Source of the DNA: Methylibium sp. Root1272
Lineage (GTDB): Bacteria > Pseudomonadota > Gammaproteobacteria > Burkholderiales > Burkholderiaceae_C
DNA: 38,361 bases
Direction: 5' to 3'
NCBI RefSeq assembly: GCF_001425905.1
Contig: NZ_LMDY01000003.1
Location: forward strand, 116,350 to 154,710
This document shows, piece after piece, positions 1 through 10,300 of this stretch (the stretch's first letter is position 1; the number at the start of each line of letters is the position of its first letter). Below the pieces are notes generated by a model. That model worked only from the letters and a program-made list of their open reading frames with translations, was not told where the DNA came from and ran no database searches. The translations under genes were made by a program, and so were the position numbers.

Positions 1-535
1 GTCGCGGTGACGCGCGACGACCTGGTGGGTCAATTCATCGGCCACACCGCACCCAAGACCAAGGAAGTGCTGAAGAAGGCGATGGGCGGCGTGCTGTTCA
101 TCGACGAGGCCTACTACCTCTACCGCCCCGAGAACGAGCGCGACTACGGCCATCGCTGGCTACAAGGACCGGATGGACACCTTCTTCGGCAGCAATCCGG
201 GGATGGCCTCGCGCATCGCGCACCACATCGACTTCCCCGACTACAGCGAGTCGGAGCTCATGCAGATCGCGACGCTGATGCTGCAGGGTCTGAACTACCG
301 CTTCGACGACGAGGCCGAGCCGGCCTTCGCGCGCTACGTCGGCCTGCGGCGTCAGCAGCCGCATTTCGCCAACGCCCGCTCGGTGCGCAATGCGCTCGAC
401 CGCATCCGGCTGCGCCACGCGACCCGCCTGTTCGACGACGACAGCGCGCTGACACGCGAGCAGCTCTGCACGCTGCAGGCGCAAGACATCCTGGCCAGCC
501 GCGTGTTCGAAACATCCAGCCCCGCGGGAGACTGA
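1..535 (+). pseudogene. cbbX: cbbX, red-type RuBisCO activase (3' part, frameshifted by an internal deletion)
   Basis: CbbX is an AAA+ ATPase that pulls inhibitory sugar phosphates out of red-type form I RuBisCO. The 5' end lies outside the window. From base 1 the first reading frame gives a normal CbbX stretch ending in the Walker B region ([13 protein letters not shown]) and ERDYG at 148-150. The protein then continues only in the next frame, from 152, as [18 protein letters not shown] and on to the stop at 533-535. In the family, roughly 20 residues (the helix after ERDYG and the strand leading to AGYKD) sit between these blocks; here they are absent. The frame change fits a loss of 3n+2 bases, around 62 by my recollection of the family alignment. 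The C-terminal part ([12 protein letters not shown], arginine-rich lid) is intact. Either the activase is broken or the assembly has a local error. The stop lies one base before the cbbY start. Confidence 0.75.
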
Positions 536-536
536 C

Positions 537-1340
537 ATGGGCATCGACGCGCTCATCTTCGACGTGGACGGCACCCTCGCCGACACCGAGGAGGCCCACC
601 GCGTGGCCTTCAATCTGGCATTCGATCGCTACGGCCTGGGCTGGAGCTGGAGTCGCACCGAATACCGCGGCCTGCTCGACGTCACCGGTGGCAAGGAGCG
701 CATCACCAGCTACATCCAGTCGCTGCCGATCGCGCCGACCGACCGGCGTCGCCTGCTGGAACTGGTGCCGCATCTCCACCGTGAGAAGACTCGCTTCTAC
801 AGCTCGATGGTGAACGACGGCGGTATCGTGCTGCGCGACGGCATCGCGCGCCTGCTCGATGAAGCCCTGCATGCCGGGCGGCGTCTCGCCATCGCCAGCA
901 CCACCAGCGCGGTCAACGTCGACGCCCTGCTGCAGTCGACCCTCGGCGCTCGAGGCCTCGAGATGTTCAGCGTCATTGCCTGTGGCGACCAGGTGAAGCA
1001 GAAGAAGCCTGCTCCCGACATCTACCAACTGGCGCTGCGGACGCTCGGCCTCACAGCCGACCGCGCCGTGGCCTTCGAGGATTCGTCCAACGGCCTGCGT
1101 TCGGCCGTCGCGGCTGGCTTGTGGACTGTCATCACGCCGACGTTCTGGACCGAAGGCAGCGACTTCACGAAGGCCGGCCTGGTATTGCCGCGCCTCGGGG
1201 ACCCCGAGAAACCCCTCAGCGACGAGCCCGGGCGCCAGCTGAAGCAATCCGCGTGGCTGAGCTTCGACGAATTGTGCGCGCTGGCCCGTCCCCCCGCACC
1301 CCTGGACGCCGTCCAGGCCCTGTACCGGGGGATCGCCTGA
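537..1340 (+). CDS. cbbY: CbbY, HAD-family xylulose-1,5-bisphosphate phosphatase
   Basis: A 267-residue HAD-superfamily phosphatase. Proteobacterial CbbY degrades xylulose-1,5-bisphosphate, a misfire product and inhibitor of red-type RuBisCO, so it works alongside the CbbX activase. The sequence shows motif [12 protein letters not shown] at residues 9-19 (nucleophile and acid/base Asp), a helical cap, a Ser/Thr motif II (IASTTSA, about residue 121), the Lys motif III ([10 protein letters not shown], about 154-163) and motif [14 protein letters not shown] (about 180-191). The start ATG lies one base after the cbbX stop with GGGAG a few bases upstream. Its own stop overlaps the cbbE start (TGATG), indicating translational coupling. 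A generic sugar-phosphate phosphatase is the alternative, but the operon position supports CbbY. Confidence 0.9.
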   Translation: MGIDALIFDVDGTLADTEEAHRVAFNLAFDRYGLGWSWSRTEYRGLLDVTGGKERITSYIQSLPIAPTDRRRLLELVPHLHREKTRFYSSMVNDGGIVLRDGIARLLDEALHAGRRLAIASTTSAVNVDALLQSTLGARGLEMFSVIACGDQVKQKKPAPDIYQLALRTLGLTADRAVAFEDSSNGLRSAVAAGLWTVITPTFWTEGSDFTKAGLVLPRLGDPEKPLSDEPGRQLKQSAWLSFDELCALARPPAPLDAVQALYRGIA

Positions 1341-2044
1341 TGAGCAGCATCCGCATCGCGCCCAGCCTGCTGTCGGCCGACTTCGCCCGCCTCGGAGAGG
1401 AAGTCCGCGACGTGATCACGGCCGGTGCCGACCTGATCCATTTCGATGTGATGGACAACCATTACGTCCCGAACCTGACCATCGGCCCGCTGGTGTGCCA
1501 GGCCATCAAGCCGCACGCCACGGTGCCGATCGACGTGCACCTGATGGTCAAGCCGGTCGATGCACTGATCCCGATGTTCGCGCAGGCCGGAGCCGACATC
1601 ATCTCCTTTCATCCAGAGGCCAGCGATCACGTCGACCGCACGATCCAGCTGATCCGCTCGCACGGCATCAAGGCCGGGCTGGTGCTGAACCCGGCCACGC
1701 CCTTGTACGTGCTGGATCACGTGCTGGACCAACTCGACCTGGTGCTGCTGATGTCGGTCAACCCAGGCTTCGGCGGTCAGAGCTTCATCGAGAGCACGCT
1801 GCCGAAGATCGAGTCGGTGCGCCGGCTGATCGATCGCAGCGGCCGCGACGTGTGGCTCGAGGTGGACGGTGGCGTGAAGGTCGACAACGCCCAGCGCGTG
1901 GGCGCCGCCGGCGCCGACACACTGGTGGCCGGCTCGGCGGTGTTCAACAGCGCCAGCTACGCCCAGGCGATCGCCGGCATCCGCGACAACGCCCGCCTGG
2001 GCCAGCGTGCATCGAACCGCATGACGGGTGCCGGAGCAGCATGA
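1340..2044 (+). CDS. cbbE: Ribulose-phosphate 3-epimerase (CbbE/Rpe)
   Basis: A 234-residue TIM-barrel enzyme interconverting xylulose-5-phosphate and ribulose-5-phosphate in the regeneration phase of the Calvin cycle. Recognisable blocks are [16 protein letters not shown] at the N-terminus, the metal-binding [14 protein letters not shown] (His and Asp ligands), DVHLMV in the middle, [12 protein letters not shown] after residue 140, and EVDGGV followed by the phosphate-binding [12 protein letters not shown] near the C-terminus. An in-frame upstream extension exists, but the ATG at 1340 is chosen because it overlaps the cbbY stop and matches the normal family N-terminus and length. The 3' end overlaps the next start by four bases (ATGA). 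It may be the only Rpe of the cell or a second autotrophy-specific copy; the window cannot tell. Confidence 0.95.
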   Translation: MSSIRIAPSLLSADFARLGEEVRDVITAGADLIHFDVMDNHYVPNLTIGPLVCQAIKPHATVPIDVHLMVKPVDALIPMFAQAGADIISFHPEASDHVDRTIQLIRSHGIKAGLVLNPATPLYVLDHVLDQLDLVLLMSVNPGFGGQSFIESTLPKIESVRRLIDRSGRDVWLEVDGGVKVDNAQRVGAAGADTLVAGSAVFNSASYAQAIAGIRDNARLGQRASNRMTGAGAA

Positions 2045-2733
2045 CGAATTTCGACGCCATCGCCTTCGATCTCGACGGCACGCTGGTCGACAGCGCGCCC
2101 GACATCGCGCACGCGCTGAATGCCGGCCTGGACGAGGCCCACCTGCGACGCTTCGACCTCGACCGCGTGCGCAGCTGGATCGGTGACGGCCCGGACGCCC
2201 TCATCGCACGCGCGATGAACGCGCAGGATCTCGACGCGTTCAGCACCGCCCTCCTGACGCCTCTGGTGCGCTCCGCCTTCGACAGCGCCACGCTCGCGGC
2301 GCCCTTGAAAGACGGACGGGTCTACGACGGTGTCGCGGAACTGCTCGCACAGCTGAAGCCGCAGCGACCGCTCGTCGTCGTGACCAACAAGCCGACCCGC
2401 CTCGCCCGCGCCGTGCTGGAGGCTGCCGGACTGCTGGACTGCTTCGCCGCCGTCCATGGCGCCGACACGAAGGCGCAGCGCAAACCTTCGCCATTGCTGC
2501 TGGAGAACGCGGCTGACGGACTCGGGATCTCGACGGACCGACTGCTGATGGTGGGCGACAGCATCCTCGACCTGCGGGCGGCTCACGCGGCGGGCGCGCA
2601 GGCGGCGCTGGTCCAGTGGGGCTACGGCCACGACGCGGTACCCGAGAGCCTCGAAGCCTGGCGCGTGGCAACGCCCGCGCACCTGGCGGCCCGGCTGCGC
2701 GTGCAGACCGACCCTTGCGATCAGAACACCTAA
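2041..2733 (+). CDS. cbbZ: Phosphoglycolate phosphatase (CbbZ/Gph)
   Basis: A 230-residue HAD phosphatase that removes 2-phosphoglycolate, the product of RuBisCO oxygenase activity. Motif I is [14 protein letters not shown] at residues 9-22; the VDSAPD tail is typical of Gph/CbbZ and separates it from CbbY. Motif II is VVVTNKPT (about 112-119), motif III includes the Lys of AQRKPSP, and motif IV is [16 protein letters not shown]. The start at 2041 overlaps the cbbE stop as ATGA; the long in-frame extension upstream of it is out-of-frame cbbE sequence and is rejected. In the well-known Cupriavidus operon cbbZ sits after cbbT; here it lies between cbbE and cbbF, a local order difference. A gap of ten bases carrying AAGGAG leads to cbbF. 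Confidence 0.93.
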   Translation: MTNFDAIAFDLDGTLVDSAPDIAHALNAGLDEAHLRRFDLDRVRSWIGDGPDALIARAMNAQDLDAFSTALLTPLVRSAFDSATLAAPLKDGRVYDGVAELLAQLKPQRPLVVVTNKPTRLARAVLEAAGLLDCFAAVHGADTKAQRKPSPLLLENAADGLGISTDRLLMVGDSILDLRAAHAAGAQAALVQWGYGHDAVPESLEAWRVATPAHLAARLRVQTDPCDQNT

Positions 2734-2743
2734 GGAGACCGTC

Positions 2744-3817
2744 ATGCCCACTGGAGGAAAGTCCACCCTCACGCAGTTCCTCATCGAGGAACGCCGCAAG
2801 CACCCCGGCGCGACCGGCGAGCTCAATGCGTTGATCTCCGACGTGGCGCTCGCCTGCAAGGCGATCTCGCGCAAGGTGGCCTTCGGCGGCCTCGCCGGCG
2901 TGCTGGGCAGCGCCGGCTCCGGCAACGTGCAGGGCGAAGAGCAGAAGACGCTCGACGTGCTGAGCAACACCATGTTCCTGCGCGCCACCGAATGGAGCGG
3001 TCACGTGGCCGGCATGGTGTCCGAGGAGATGGAGGCGCCGTACACGCTGCCGCCGCAGTACGCCCGCGGCAAGTACCTGCTGATGTTCGACCCTCTCGAC
3101 GGTTCGTCGAACATCGACGTCAACGTCACCGTCGGCAGCATCTTCGCGATCCATCGCGCACCGCAGCCGCGCCAGGATCCGCAGCCGCAGGACTACCTGC
3201 AACCGGGCACGACGATGGTCTGCGGCGGCTACGCGATCTACGGTCCGTCGACGATGCTGGTGCTGACGCTGGGGAACGGCACGCATGCCTTCACGCTCGA
3301 TCCGCAACTCGGCGAGTGGGTGCTGAGCCATCCGAACCTGCGCATTCCAGAGCGCACGCGCGAGTTCGCGATCAATGCCTCGAACAGCCGCTTCTGGGAG
3401 CCGGCCGTCAAGCGCTACGTCGATGAGTGCCTGGCCGGCAGCACCGGTCCGCGCGGCGACGACTTCAACATGCGATGGATCGCGTCGCTGGTCGCCGAAA
3501 CCCACCGCATCCTGATGCGCGGCGGGGTCTTCCTCTACCCGCGAGATACCAAGGACCCGAACAAGGTCGGACGGCTGCGCTTGCTGTACGAGGCCAACCC
3601 GATCTCCTTCCTGATCGAGCAGGCCGGCGGCATGGCGAGCACGGGCCGCAAGCGCCTGCTGGAAGTGCAGCCGGAGGCGATCCACCAGCGCATCGGCTTC
3701 GTGTTCGGTTCGACCGAGGAGGTCGCCCGCATCGAGGGCTACCACCGCGACGAACCGCCGGCCACCTACAGCTCTCCCTTGTTCGGCAAGCGCGGCCTGT
3801 TCGCCGAAGCCAGCTGA
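2744..3817 (+). CDS. cbbF: Fructose-1,6-bisphosphatase class I (CbbF)
   Basis: A 357-residue class I FBPase that hydrolyses fructose-1,6-bisphosphate, and in CBB operons often sedoheptulose-1,7-bisphosphate as well. The active-site signature FDPLDGSSNIDVNV is clear at about residues 113-126, with upstream metal-binding acidic residues around EEME (about 88-91) and the C-terminal Lys-containing GGVFLYPRDTK and YEANPISFLIEQAGG blocks that bind the sugar phosphate. A strong ribosome-binding site (AAGGAG at 2732-2737) sits seven bases before the ATG. The gene is the fourth complete member of the operon, spaced tightly after cbbZ and 46 bases before cbbP. No internal anomalies are visible. Confidence 0.96.
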   Translation: MPTGGKSTLTQFLIEERRKHPGATGELNALISDVALACKAISRKVAFGGLAGVLGSAGSGNVQGEEQKTLDVLSNTMFLRATEWSGHVAGMVSEEMEAPYTLPPQYARGKYLLMFDPLDGSSNIDVNVTVGSIFAIHRAPQPRQDPQPQDYLQPGTTMVCGGYAIYGPSTMLVLTLGNGTHAFTLDPQLGEWVLSHPNLRIPERTREFAINASNSRFWEPAVKRYVDECLAGSTGPRGDDFNMRWIASLVAETHRILMRGGVFLYPRDTKDPNKVGRLRLLYEANPISFLIEQAGGMASTGRKRLLEVQPEAIHQRIGFVFGSTEEVARIEGYHRDEPPATYSSPLFGKRGLFAEAS

Positions 3818-3863
3818 AGCGGCGCCCGTCACCCGCCCGTCCCTACTCATCAAAGGCGCAGCC

Positions 3864-4742
3864 ATGTCCGCCCCCCATCCCATCATCGCCATCACGGGCT
3901 CGTCGGGCGCCGGCACCACGTCGGTGACCCGCACCTTCGAGAACATCTTTCGCCGCGAGGACATTCGCTCCGTCGTCATCGAGGGCGACAGCTTCCATCG
4001 CCACGATCGCAAGTCGATGAAGCTCGCAATGGCCGAGGCCGAGGTCGCGGGCAACCTGCACTTCAGCCATTTCGGTGAAGACGCCAACCTGTTCGCCGAG
4101 CTCGAGCAGCTGTTCAGCTGCTACGGCGAGACCGGCACCGGCCAGTCCCGCAAGTACCTGCACAACGCCGAGGAAGCCGCCCCCTACAAGCAGGAACCCG
4201 GCACCTTCACACCCTGGGAGCCGCTGCCCGACAGTGAGCTGCTGTTCTACGAGGGCCTGCACGGCGGCGTGAAGACCGACAAGGTCGACATCGCGCGGCA
4301 CGCCGACCTGCTGATCGGCGTGGTGCCGGTCATCAACCTCGAATGGATCCAGAAGATCCACCGCGACCGCAGTACGCGCGGCTACTCGACCGCGGCCGTC
4401 ACCGACGTGATCCTGCGCCGCATGCACGAGTACGTGCACTACATCTGCCCGCAGTTCACGCGCACCCACATCAATTTCCAGCGCGTGCCGGTGGTCGATA
4501 CCTCCGACCCGTTCATTGCCCGCACCATCCCGACCGCCGATGAAAGCCTGGTGGTGATCCGCTTCGCCGACCCGCGCGGCTTCGACTTCCCCTACCTGCT
4601 GAGCATGCTGCACGACTCCTTCATGTCGCGCGCCAACACGCTGGTGGTGCCGGGCGGAAAGATGGAGCTGGCGATGCAGCTGATCTTCACGCCGATGGTC
4701 ATGCGACTGATCGAGCGGCGCAAGAAGCGGCTCGCGGCCTGA
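3864..4742 (+). CDS. cbbP: Phosphoribulokinase (CbbP)
   Basis: A 292-residue bacterial-type (class I) phosphoribulokinase that makes ribulose-1,5-bisphosphate from ribulose-5-phosphate and ATP, the reaction specific to the Calvin cycle. The P-loop is [16 protein letters not shown] at about residues 10-25, followed by the substrate-binding [10 protein letters not shown] (about 43-52) and the Walker B-like [10 protein letters not shown] (about 127-136). Length and motif order match the octameric proteobacterial enzyme rather than the plant/cyanobacterial type. It is flanked by cbbF (46 bases upstream) and cbbT (67 bases downstream). An AAAGG-type ribosome-binding site precedes the ATG. Confidence 0.97.
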   Translation: MSAPHPIIAITGSSGAGTTSVTRTFENIFRREDIRSVVIEGDSFHRHDRKSMKLAMAEAEVAGNLHFSHFGEDANLFAELEQLFSCYGETGTGQSRKYLHNAEEAAPYKQEPGTFTPWEPLPDSELLFYEGLHGGVKTDKVDIARHADLLIGVVPVINLEWIQKIHRDRSTRGYSTAAVTDVILRRMHEYVHYICPQFTRTHINFQRVPVVDTSDPFIARTIPTADESLVVIRFADPRGFDFPYLLSMLHDSFMSRANTLVVPGGKMELAMQLIFTPMVMRLIERRKKRLAA

Positions 4743-4809
4743 TTGCGGCGCGGCGAGACCTGTCGCCCCACGCTCGACGCGCCCTCTGAACCTCATCACA
4801 GGTCCCACC

Positions 4810-6888
4810 ATGAACGAGAACACCGACACCGCGGCCCTGCGCAGCCTATGCGCCAACGCCATCCGCGCCCTCGCGATGGACGCAGTGCAGGCGGCGAACT
4901 CCGGCCATCCCGGCATGCCAATGGGCATGGCCGACATCGCTGAGGCGCTGTGGCGCCACCACCTGAAGCACGACCCGGCCGATCCGAAGTGGATCGATCG
5001 CGACCGCTTCGTCGTCTCGAACGGGCATGGCTCGATGCTGCTGTACGCGCTGCTGCACCTGAGCGGCTACGAGCTGCCGATCGACGAGCTCAAGCGCTTC
5101 CGCCAACTGCATTCACGCACGCCTGGCCACCCTGAGATCGACGTCACGCCCGGCGTCGAAACCACCACCGGCCCGCTCGGCCAGGGAATCAGCAATGCCG
5201 TCGGCATGGCGCTGGCCGAGAAGCTGCTGGCCGACGAGTTCAACCGCCCCGGCCACGCGGTGATCGATCACCGCACCTATGTCTTCCTCGGCGACGGTTG
5301 CTTGATGGAAGGCATCAGCCATGAGGCCTGCTCGCTGGCCGGCACCTGGCAGCTGAACAAGCTGATCGCCTTCTACGACGACAACGGCATTTCGATCGAC
5401 GGCGACGTGAAGGGCTGGTTCTCCGACGACACACCGCGCCGCTTCGAAGCCTATGGCTGGACGGTGCTGCGCGATGTCGACGGACACGACTTCGCGTCGC
5501 TGGACCGTGCCATCGCGCAGGCCCAGGCATCCGACAAGCCCGTACTGGTGTGCTGCAAGACGCGCATCGGCCAGGGCTCGCCGAACCGTGCCGGCACCGC
5601 GAAGGCCCACGGCGAGGCGCTCGGTGAGGCCGAGATCGCGCTGACGCGCCAGGCGCTGGGCTGGACGGCGGCCCCGTTCGAGATCCCCGAGGCGGTCGAG
5701 CAGGCCTGGTCGGCGCTGGAGCCTGGTGCTCGCCGACGGCGCGACTGGAGCGACCGTTTCAGCGCCTACGCCAAGGCCTATCCCGATTTGGCGTCGGAGC
5801 TGCTGCGCCGGCAGAGCGCAACGCTCTCGCCGAGCAGCGCCACGGAAGCCGCACTGACCGCCGCGATCGACAACGCCGAGACTCGGCGCGCCGCCGTGGC
5901 GACCCGCAAGGCCTCGCAGGACGTGCTGCAGGAAGTCGGTCCGGTGATGCCCGAGCTGCTCGGCGGCTCAGCCGACCTGACCGGCTCCAACCTCACCGAC
6001 TGGAAGGGCCATCGCCCGCTCAAGGGCCGCGGCACCGGCAACCATGTGCACTACGGCGTGCGGGAGTTCGGCATGGCGGCCATCATGAACGGCGTGGCGC
6101 TGCACGGTGGCTACCGGCCGTTCGGCGGCACCTTCCTGACCTTTGCCGACTATGCGCGCAACGCCATCCGCATGTCGGCGCTGATGCGCTTGCCGGTCGT
6201 CTACGTGTTCACGCACGATTCCATCGGCCTCGGCGAGGATGGCCCGACCCACCAGCCGATCGAGCATGCGTCGAGCCTGCGGCTGATCCCGAACGTCGAC
6301 GTCTGGCGGCCGGCCGACGCCACCGAGACAGCCGTCGCGTGGCGGCAGTCGCTGCGGCGTGCCGACGGCCCGAGTTGCCTGCTGCTGTCGCGCCAGGCCT
6401 TGCCGCATGGCGGCGACGGGCGTGAACGCATCGAGAGCATTGCACGAGGCGCCTACGTGCTGCGCCGTCCCGAGGGCGAGCGCGTTGCGCTGCTGGCCAG
6501 CGGCTCCGAAGTCGGCATCGCGTTGCAGGCCGCCGCGCTGCTGGCGGCCGATGGCATTGCCGCACGCGTCGTGTCGGTGCCCTGCCTCGACGTCTTCGAT
6601 CGCCAGGACGCCACCTACCGCCACGCGGTGATACCCCGTCACCTGCCGAACCTGGCGATCGAGGCCGGCAGCACCGGCCTGTGGTGGAAGTACGTAGGCG
6701 AGCACGGCGATGTGATCGGTCTCGACCGCTTCGGCGAATCGGCGCCGGCCACGCAGCTGTTCAAGCTGTTCGGCCTCACCGCCGAGGCCGCTGCCGAGCG
6801 CGCGCGACAGCTGGTGCGGCCGCAAGGCGCTTCCGCGGCCGACAGCGAATTCGGCACCGAACCGAACGCCGTGCTGTCGTCCAACTGA
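4810..6888 (+). CDS. cbbT: Transketolase (CbbT)
   Basis: A 692-residue thiamine-diphosphate enzyme that transfers two-carbon units in the regeneration phase of the Calvin cycle and pentose phosphate pathway. Seen in order: the N-terminal [17 protein letters not shown] block, the TPP/Mg motif [13 protein letters not shown] with [10 protein letters not shown] about 30 residues later, the pyrimidine-domain block [13 protein letters not shown] and [16 protein letters not shown], the [16 protein letters not shown] loop, and the C-terminal domain with [10 protein letters not shown]. Full length for the family. The start ATG at 4810 is preceded by a weak CACAGG sequence 67 bases after cbbP. No internal stop or frameshift is seen. 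Confidence 0.97.
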   Translation: MNENTDTAALRSLCANAIRALAMDAVQAANSGHPGMPMGMADIAEALWRHHLKHDPADPKWIDRDRFVVSNGHGSMLLYALLHLSGYELPIDELKRFRQLHSRTPGHPEIDVTPGVETTTGPLGQGISNAVGMALAEKLLADEFNRPGHAVIDHRTYVFLGDGCLMEGISHEACSLAGTWQLNKLIAFYDDNGISIDGDVKGWFSDDTPRRFEAYGWTVLRDVDGHDFASLDRAIAQAQASDKPVLVCCKTRIGQGSPNRAGTAKAHGEALGEAEIALTRQALGWTAAPFEIPEAVEQAWSALEPGARRRRDWSDRFSAYAKAYPDLASELLRRQSATLSPSSATEAALTAAIDNAETRRAAVATRKASQDVLQEVGPVMPELLGGSADLTGSNLTDWKGHRPLKGRGTGNHVHYGVREFGMAAIMNGVALHGGYRPFGGTFLTFADYARNAIRMSALMRLPVVYVFTHDSIGLGEDGPTHQPIEHASSLRLIPNVDVWRPADATETAVAWRQSLRRADGPSCLLLSRQALPHGGDGRERIESIARGAYVLRRPEGERVALLASGSEVGIALQAAALLAADGIAARVVSVPCLDVFDRQDATYRHAVIPRHLPNLAIEAGSTGLWWKYVGEHGDVIGLDRFGESAPATQLFKLFGLTAEAAAERARQLVRPQGASAADSEFGTEPNAVLSSN

Positions 6889-6939
6889 GCCGCTCCCGAC
6901 CTTCTCTCCACTTCACTTCCATCTCACGAAGAGGCTGCC

Positions 6940-7959
6940 TTGACCACACGCATCGCCATCAACGGCTACGGCCGCATCGGCCGCAACGTTCTCCGCGCGC
7001 TGTTCGAATCGCAGCACGCCGGCACGGCCCGCGACATCGAGATCGTCGCGATCAACGACCTGGGCAACGCGCAGACCAATGCTCACCTGACCCGCTTCGA
7101 CACCGTGCATGGTCGCTTCGGCCTGCCGGTCAGCCACGAGGGTTCGGATCTGGTCGTCGATGGCCACCGCATCCATGTCAGCTCGACCCGCAGCCCCGCC
7201 GAGCTGCCCTGGAAGCAGCACGGCATCGACATCGTCATGGAGTGCACCGGCCTGTTCACCAGCAAGGCCAAGGCCGGGGCTCACCTGACGGCGGGCGCGA
7301 AGAAGGTGCTGATCAGCGCGCCCGGTGGCGCCGACGTGGACGCGACCGTCGTCTACGGCGTCAACCACGGCGTGCTGCAGCCCGGTCACACGGTGGTGTC
7401 CAACGCCTCCTGCACCACCAACTGCCTGGCGCCGGTGGCCAAGGTGCTCAACGACGGCATCGGCATCGCCAACGGACTGATGACGACCATCCACAGCTTC
7501 ACGAACGACCAGGTGCTGACCGACGTTTACCACGAGGACCTGCGACGCGCGCGCAGCGCCACGCAGTCGATGATCCCGACCAAGACCGGCGCCGCAGCCG
7601 CGGTGGGCCTGGTGCTGCCGGAACTGGCCGGCCGCCTCGACGGCTTCGCGGTGCGCGTGCCGACCATCAACGTCTCGCTGGTCGACCTGGTGTTCACTGC
7701 GAACCGCGACACCAGCGTGGCCGAGATCAACGCCTTGCTGAAGGCCGCTGCCGCCGAAGGGCCGCTGACCGGCGTGCTGGGCTACACCGACGAGCCGCTG
7801 GTGTCGATGGATTTCAACCACGACGCACGCTCCAGCGTGTTCGACGCGAGCTGCACCAAGGTCTCGGGCCGGCTCGTCAAGGTCTGCGCCTGGTACGACA
7901 ACGAGTGGGGCTTCAGCAACCGCATGCTCGATACCGCCCTGGCGATGGCCCGAGCCTGA
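6940..7959 (+). CDS. cbbG: Glyceraldehyde-3-phosphate dehydrogenase (CbbG)
   Basis: A 339-residue phosphorylating GAPDH that reduces 1,3-bisphosphoglycerate in the Calvin cycle. The Rossmann motif [14 protein letters not shown] is at residues 7-20 and the catalytic block [12 protein letters not shown] places the nucleophilic Cys at residue 158; the C-terminal [12 protein letters not shown] is also present. The start codon is TTG at 6940: it gives the expected N-terminus directly before IAINGYG, has a good AAGAGG ribosome-binding site just upstream, and no ATG or GTG lies nearby in frame. The coenzyme (NADH or NADPH) cannot be fixed with confidence by eye. It lies 51 bases after cbbT and 20 bases before cbbK. 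Confidence 0.96.
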   Translation: MTTRIAINGYGRIGRNVLRALFESQHAGTARDIEIVAINDLGNAQTNAHLTRFDTVHGRFGLPVSHEGSDLVVDGHRIHVSSTRSPAELPWKQHGIDIVMECTGLFTSKAKAGAHLTAGAKKVLISAPGGADVDATVVYGVNHGVLQPGHTVVSNASCTTNCLAPVAKVLNDGIGIANGLMTTIHSFTNDQVLTDVYHEDLRRARSATQSMIPTKTGAAAAVGLVLPELAGRLDGFAVRVPTINVSLVDLVFTANRDTSVAEINALLKAAAAEGPLTGVLGYTDEPLVSMDFNHDARSSVFDASCTKVSGRLVKVCAWYDNEWGFSNRMLDTALAMARA

Positions 7960-7979
7960 AGCCTCACGCGGAGCGCGAC

Positions 7980-9161
7980 ATGGCCTTCAAGACCCTGGAA
8001 CAGATCAACCTGCGCGGCCAGCGGGTCTTCATCCGCTGCGACTTCAACGTGCCGCTCGATGCCGCCGGCCGCATCACCGACGACACCCGCATCCGCGCCA
8101 GCATCCCGGGCATCCGTCACGCGCTGGCCCAGGGCGCGCGCGTCATGCTTGCCTCGCACCTCGGTCGACCCGGCGAGGGCGCGCTGTCGCCGGCCGACTC
8201 GCTCGCGCGGGTGGCGCGGCGTGTCGGTGAACTGCTCGACCGCGAGGTACCACTGGTCGGCGACTGGCTCGCAAGGCCTTTCGACGTGGCACCGGGGCAG
8301 GCCGTGATGCTGGAGAACTGCCGTGCCAACGTCGGCGAGAAGGCCAACTCGCGCGAGCTGGCACTGCGCATGGCCACGCTGTGCGACGTCTACGTGAACG
8401 ACGCCTTCGGCAGCGCCCACCGCGCCGAGGCCACCACCGAGGCCCTGGCGCGCGTCGCGCCGGTGGCCTGCGCCGGCCCGCTGATGGCGTCAGAGCTGAA
8501 CGCACTGAGCCGCGCGCTGGCCCGGCCGGCCCGGCCGCTGGCGGCCATCGTCGGCGGCTCGAAAGTGTCGACCAAGCTGTCTGTCCTGAACTCGCTGGCG
8601 GCGCAGGTCGAGCTGCTGGTGGTCGGCGGCGGCATGGCCAACACCTTCCTGCTGGCCGCCGGGCAGCAGGTCGGCAAGTCGCTGTGCGAACCGGACATGA
8701 TCGAGACCGCCGCACAAGTGGCTGCGACGCTCGGCGCGCGAGGTGCCGAACTCTTCATGCCGATCGACGTGGTGACCGCCACCGAGTTCTCCGAGCGCGC
8801 CATCCCGTCGATCAAGGGGCTGAGCGAAGTCGCATCCGATGACTTGATCCTCGATTTCGGCCCGCGGTCGATGCAGGCCCTGGTCGAGCGGTTGGCGCCC
8901 TGCAAGACCATCGTGTGGAACGGCCCGCTGGGCGTGTTCGAGATCGAGCAGTTCTCCTACGGAACCCGCACGCTCGCCACCGCCATCGCCGGATCGCAGG
9001 CCTTCTCGATCGCCGGCGGCGGCGACACCGTCGCCGCGATCAACCGCTTCGACGTGGCCAAGAACATCGACTATGTCTCCACCGCGGGCGGCGCTTTCCT
9101 CGAGTTCCTCGAAGGCAAGACGCTGCCCGCCGTGAAGGCGCTCGAAGACCGCGCTGCCTGA
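7980..9161 (+). CDS. cbbK: Phosphoglycerate kinase (CbbK)
   Basis: A 393-residue two-domain kinase that phosphorylates 3-phosphoglycerate, the first reduction-phase step of the Calvin cycle. The N-terminal signature [12 protein letters not shown] lies at about residues 16-27, followed by the substrate-binding [11 protein letters not shown] and [15 protein letters not shown] blocks. The C-terminal nucleotide domain shows [26 protein letters not shown] and [10 protein letters not shown]. The longer open frame upstream is out-of-frame cbbG/cbbT sequence; the ATG at 7980, after a CGGAG ribosome-binding site, gives the standard N-terminus. It is followed after 54 bases by cbbA. Confidence 0.96.
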   Translation: MAFKTLEQINLRGQRVFIRCDFNVPLDAAGRITDDTRIRASIPGIRHALAQGARVMLASHLGRPGEGALSPADSLARVARRVGELLDREVPLVGDWLARPFDVAPGQAVMLENCRANVGEKANSRELALRMATLCDVYVNDAFGSAHRAEATTEALARVAPVACAGPLMASELNALSRALARPARPLAAIVGGSKVSTKLSVLNSLAAQVELLVVGGGMANTFLLAAGQQVGKSLCEPDMIETAAQVAATLGARGAELFMPIDVVTATEFSERAIPSIKGLSEVASDDLILDFGPRSMQALVERLAPCKTIVWNGPLGVFEIEQFSYGTRTLATAIAGSQAFSIAGGGDTVAAINRFDVAKNIDYVSTAGGAFLEFLEGKTLPAVKALEDRAA

Positions 9162-9215
9162 AGCATCACACCGCCCTGCCCTGCCCCCGAAGACCCCAAC
9201 AACCGGAGCTGACCC

Positions 9216-10253
9216 ATGGCCATGATTTCCCTGAGACAACTGCTGGACCACGCGGCCGAGCACGGCTACGGCGTGCCCGCTTTCAACGTGAACAACTTGG
9301 AGCAGATCCAGGCCATCATGCAGGCCGCGCAGAAGACCGACAGCCCGGTGATCCTGCAGGCCTCGGCCGGCGCACGCAAGTACGCTGGCGAACCCTTCCT
9401 GCGCAAGATGGTCGAGGCCGCCGCCGAGATGTACCCCGACATTCCCATCGTGCTGCACCAGGACCACGGTGCCAGCCCGTCGGTGTGCATCCAGTCGATC
9501 CGCTCCGGCTTCACCAGCGTGATGATGGACGGATCGCTGCTCGAGGACGCCAAGACGCCGGCCAGCTACGAATACAACGTCGACGTGACGCGCCGCGTAG
9601 TCGATATGGCGCATGCGATCGGCGTGTCGGTGGAGGGTGAGCTCGGCTGCCTGGGGTCGCTCGAGTCCGGCATGGCCGGCGAGGAAGACGGCGTCGGTGC
9701 CGAAGGCGTTCTGACCCACGAGCAGATGTTGACCGACCCGGAGCAGGCGGCCGACTTCGTGGCCAAGACGGGTGTCGATGCCCTGGCCATCGCCATCGGC
9801 ACCAGCCACGGCGCGTACAAGTTCAGCCGCAAGCCGACCGGCGACATCCTCGCGATCGACCGCATCAAGGCCATCCACGCGCGCATTCCCAACACGCACC
9901 TGGTGATGCACGGCAGCTCCTCGGTGCCGCAGGAGTGGCTGGCGATCATCCGCGAGCACGGCGGGGACATCAAGGAGACCTACGGCGTACCGGTCGAGGA
10001 GATCCAGGAAGGCATCCGCTTCGGTGTGCGCAAGGTCAATATCGACACCGACATCCGGCTGGCGATGACCGGCGCGATGCGCCGCGCGATGAGCAAGGAT
10101 CGCAGCGAGTTCGATCCGCGCAAGTTCTTGAAGGACGCCACCGCCGCCGCCCGCGACGTGTGCGTCGACCGCTTCCAGGCCTTCGGTTGCGCCGGCATGG
10201 CCTCGAAGATCAGGCCGGTGTCGCTGGAAGCCGGGGCGAAACGCTACGCCTGA
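9216..10253 (+). CDS. cbbA: Fructose-1,6-bisphosphate aldolase class II (CbbA)
   Basis: A 345-residue zinc-dependent aldolase making fructose-1,6-bisphosphate, and in this context probably also sedoheptulose-1,7-bisphosphate. The N-terminal [13 protein letters not shown], the [11 protein letters not shown] metal/active-site block with its histidine and aspartate, [11 protein letters not shown], the SHGAYKF histidine segment, and the phosphate-binding [10 protein letters not shown] and [10 protein letters not shown] motifs are all visible. It belongs to the long class II B-type found in cbb operons. It is the last gene of the operon: a strong intrinsic terminator lies about 20 bases beyond the stop. 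CGGAGC precedes the ATG. Confidence 0.96.
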   Translation: MAMISLRQLLDHAAEHGYGVPAFNVNNLEQIQAIMQAAQKTDSPVILQASAGARKYAGEPFLRKMVEAAAEMYPDIPIVLHQDHGASPSVCIQSIRSGFTSVMMDGSLLEDAKTPASYEYNVDVTRRVVDMAHAIGVSVEGELGCLGSLESGMAGEEDGVGAEGVLTHEQMLTDPEQAADFVAKTGVDALAIAIGTSHGAYKFSRKPTGDILAIDRIKAIHARIPNTHLVMHGSSSVPQEWLAIIREHGGDIKETYGVPVEEIQEGIRFGVRKVNIDTDIRLAMTGAMRRAMSKDRSEFDPRKFLKDATAAARDVCVDRFQAFGCAGMASKIRPVSLEAGAKRYA

Positions 10254-10274
10254 GCCAAACAGGCCCGCGCCATC

Positions 10275-10300
10275 ACGGGGTGCCCAAGGCACCCCGTTTT
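10275..10300 (+). terminator. Intrinsic terminator of the cbb operon
   Basis: A perfect 10-bp stem, ACGGGGTGCC and GGCACCCCGT, closes a three-base CAA loop and runs directly into TTTT on the plus strand. This is a textbook Rho-independent terminator just after the cbbA stop. On the minus strand it lies just beyond the creA stop, but no T run follows there, so for creA it would act only as a 3' hairpin. It marks the border between the convergent plus-strand cbb operon and the minus-strand genes. Confidence 0.93.

Noticed and set aside
2240-4087. A 615-codon open frame on the minus strand, and similar long frames opposite other genes
   Set aside because: It lies fully antisense to cbbZ, cbbF and cbbP, which have clear enzyme motifs. 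Long antisense frames are expected in GC-rich coding DNA, and the translation shows only low-complexity Arg/Ala/Val sequence.
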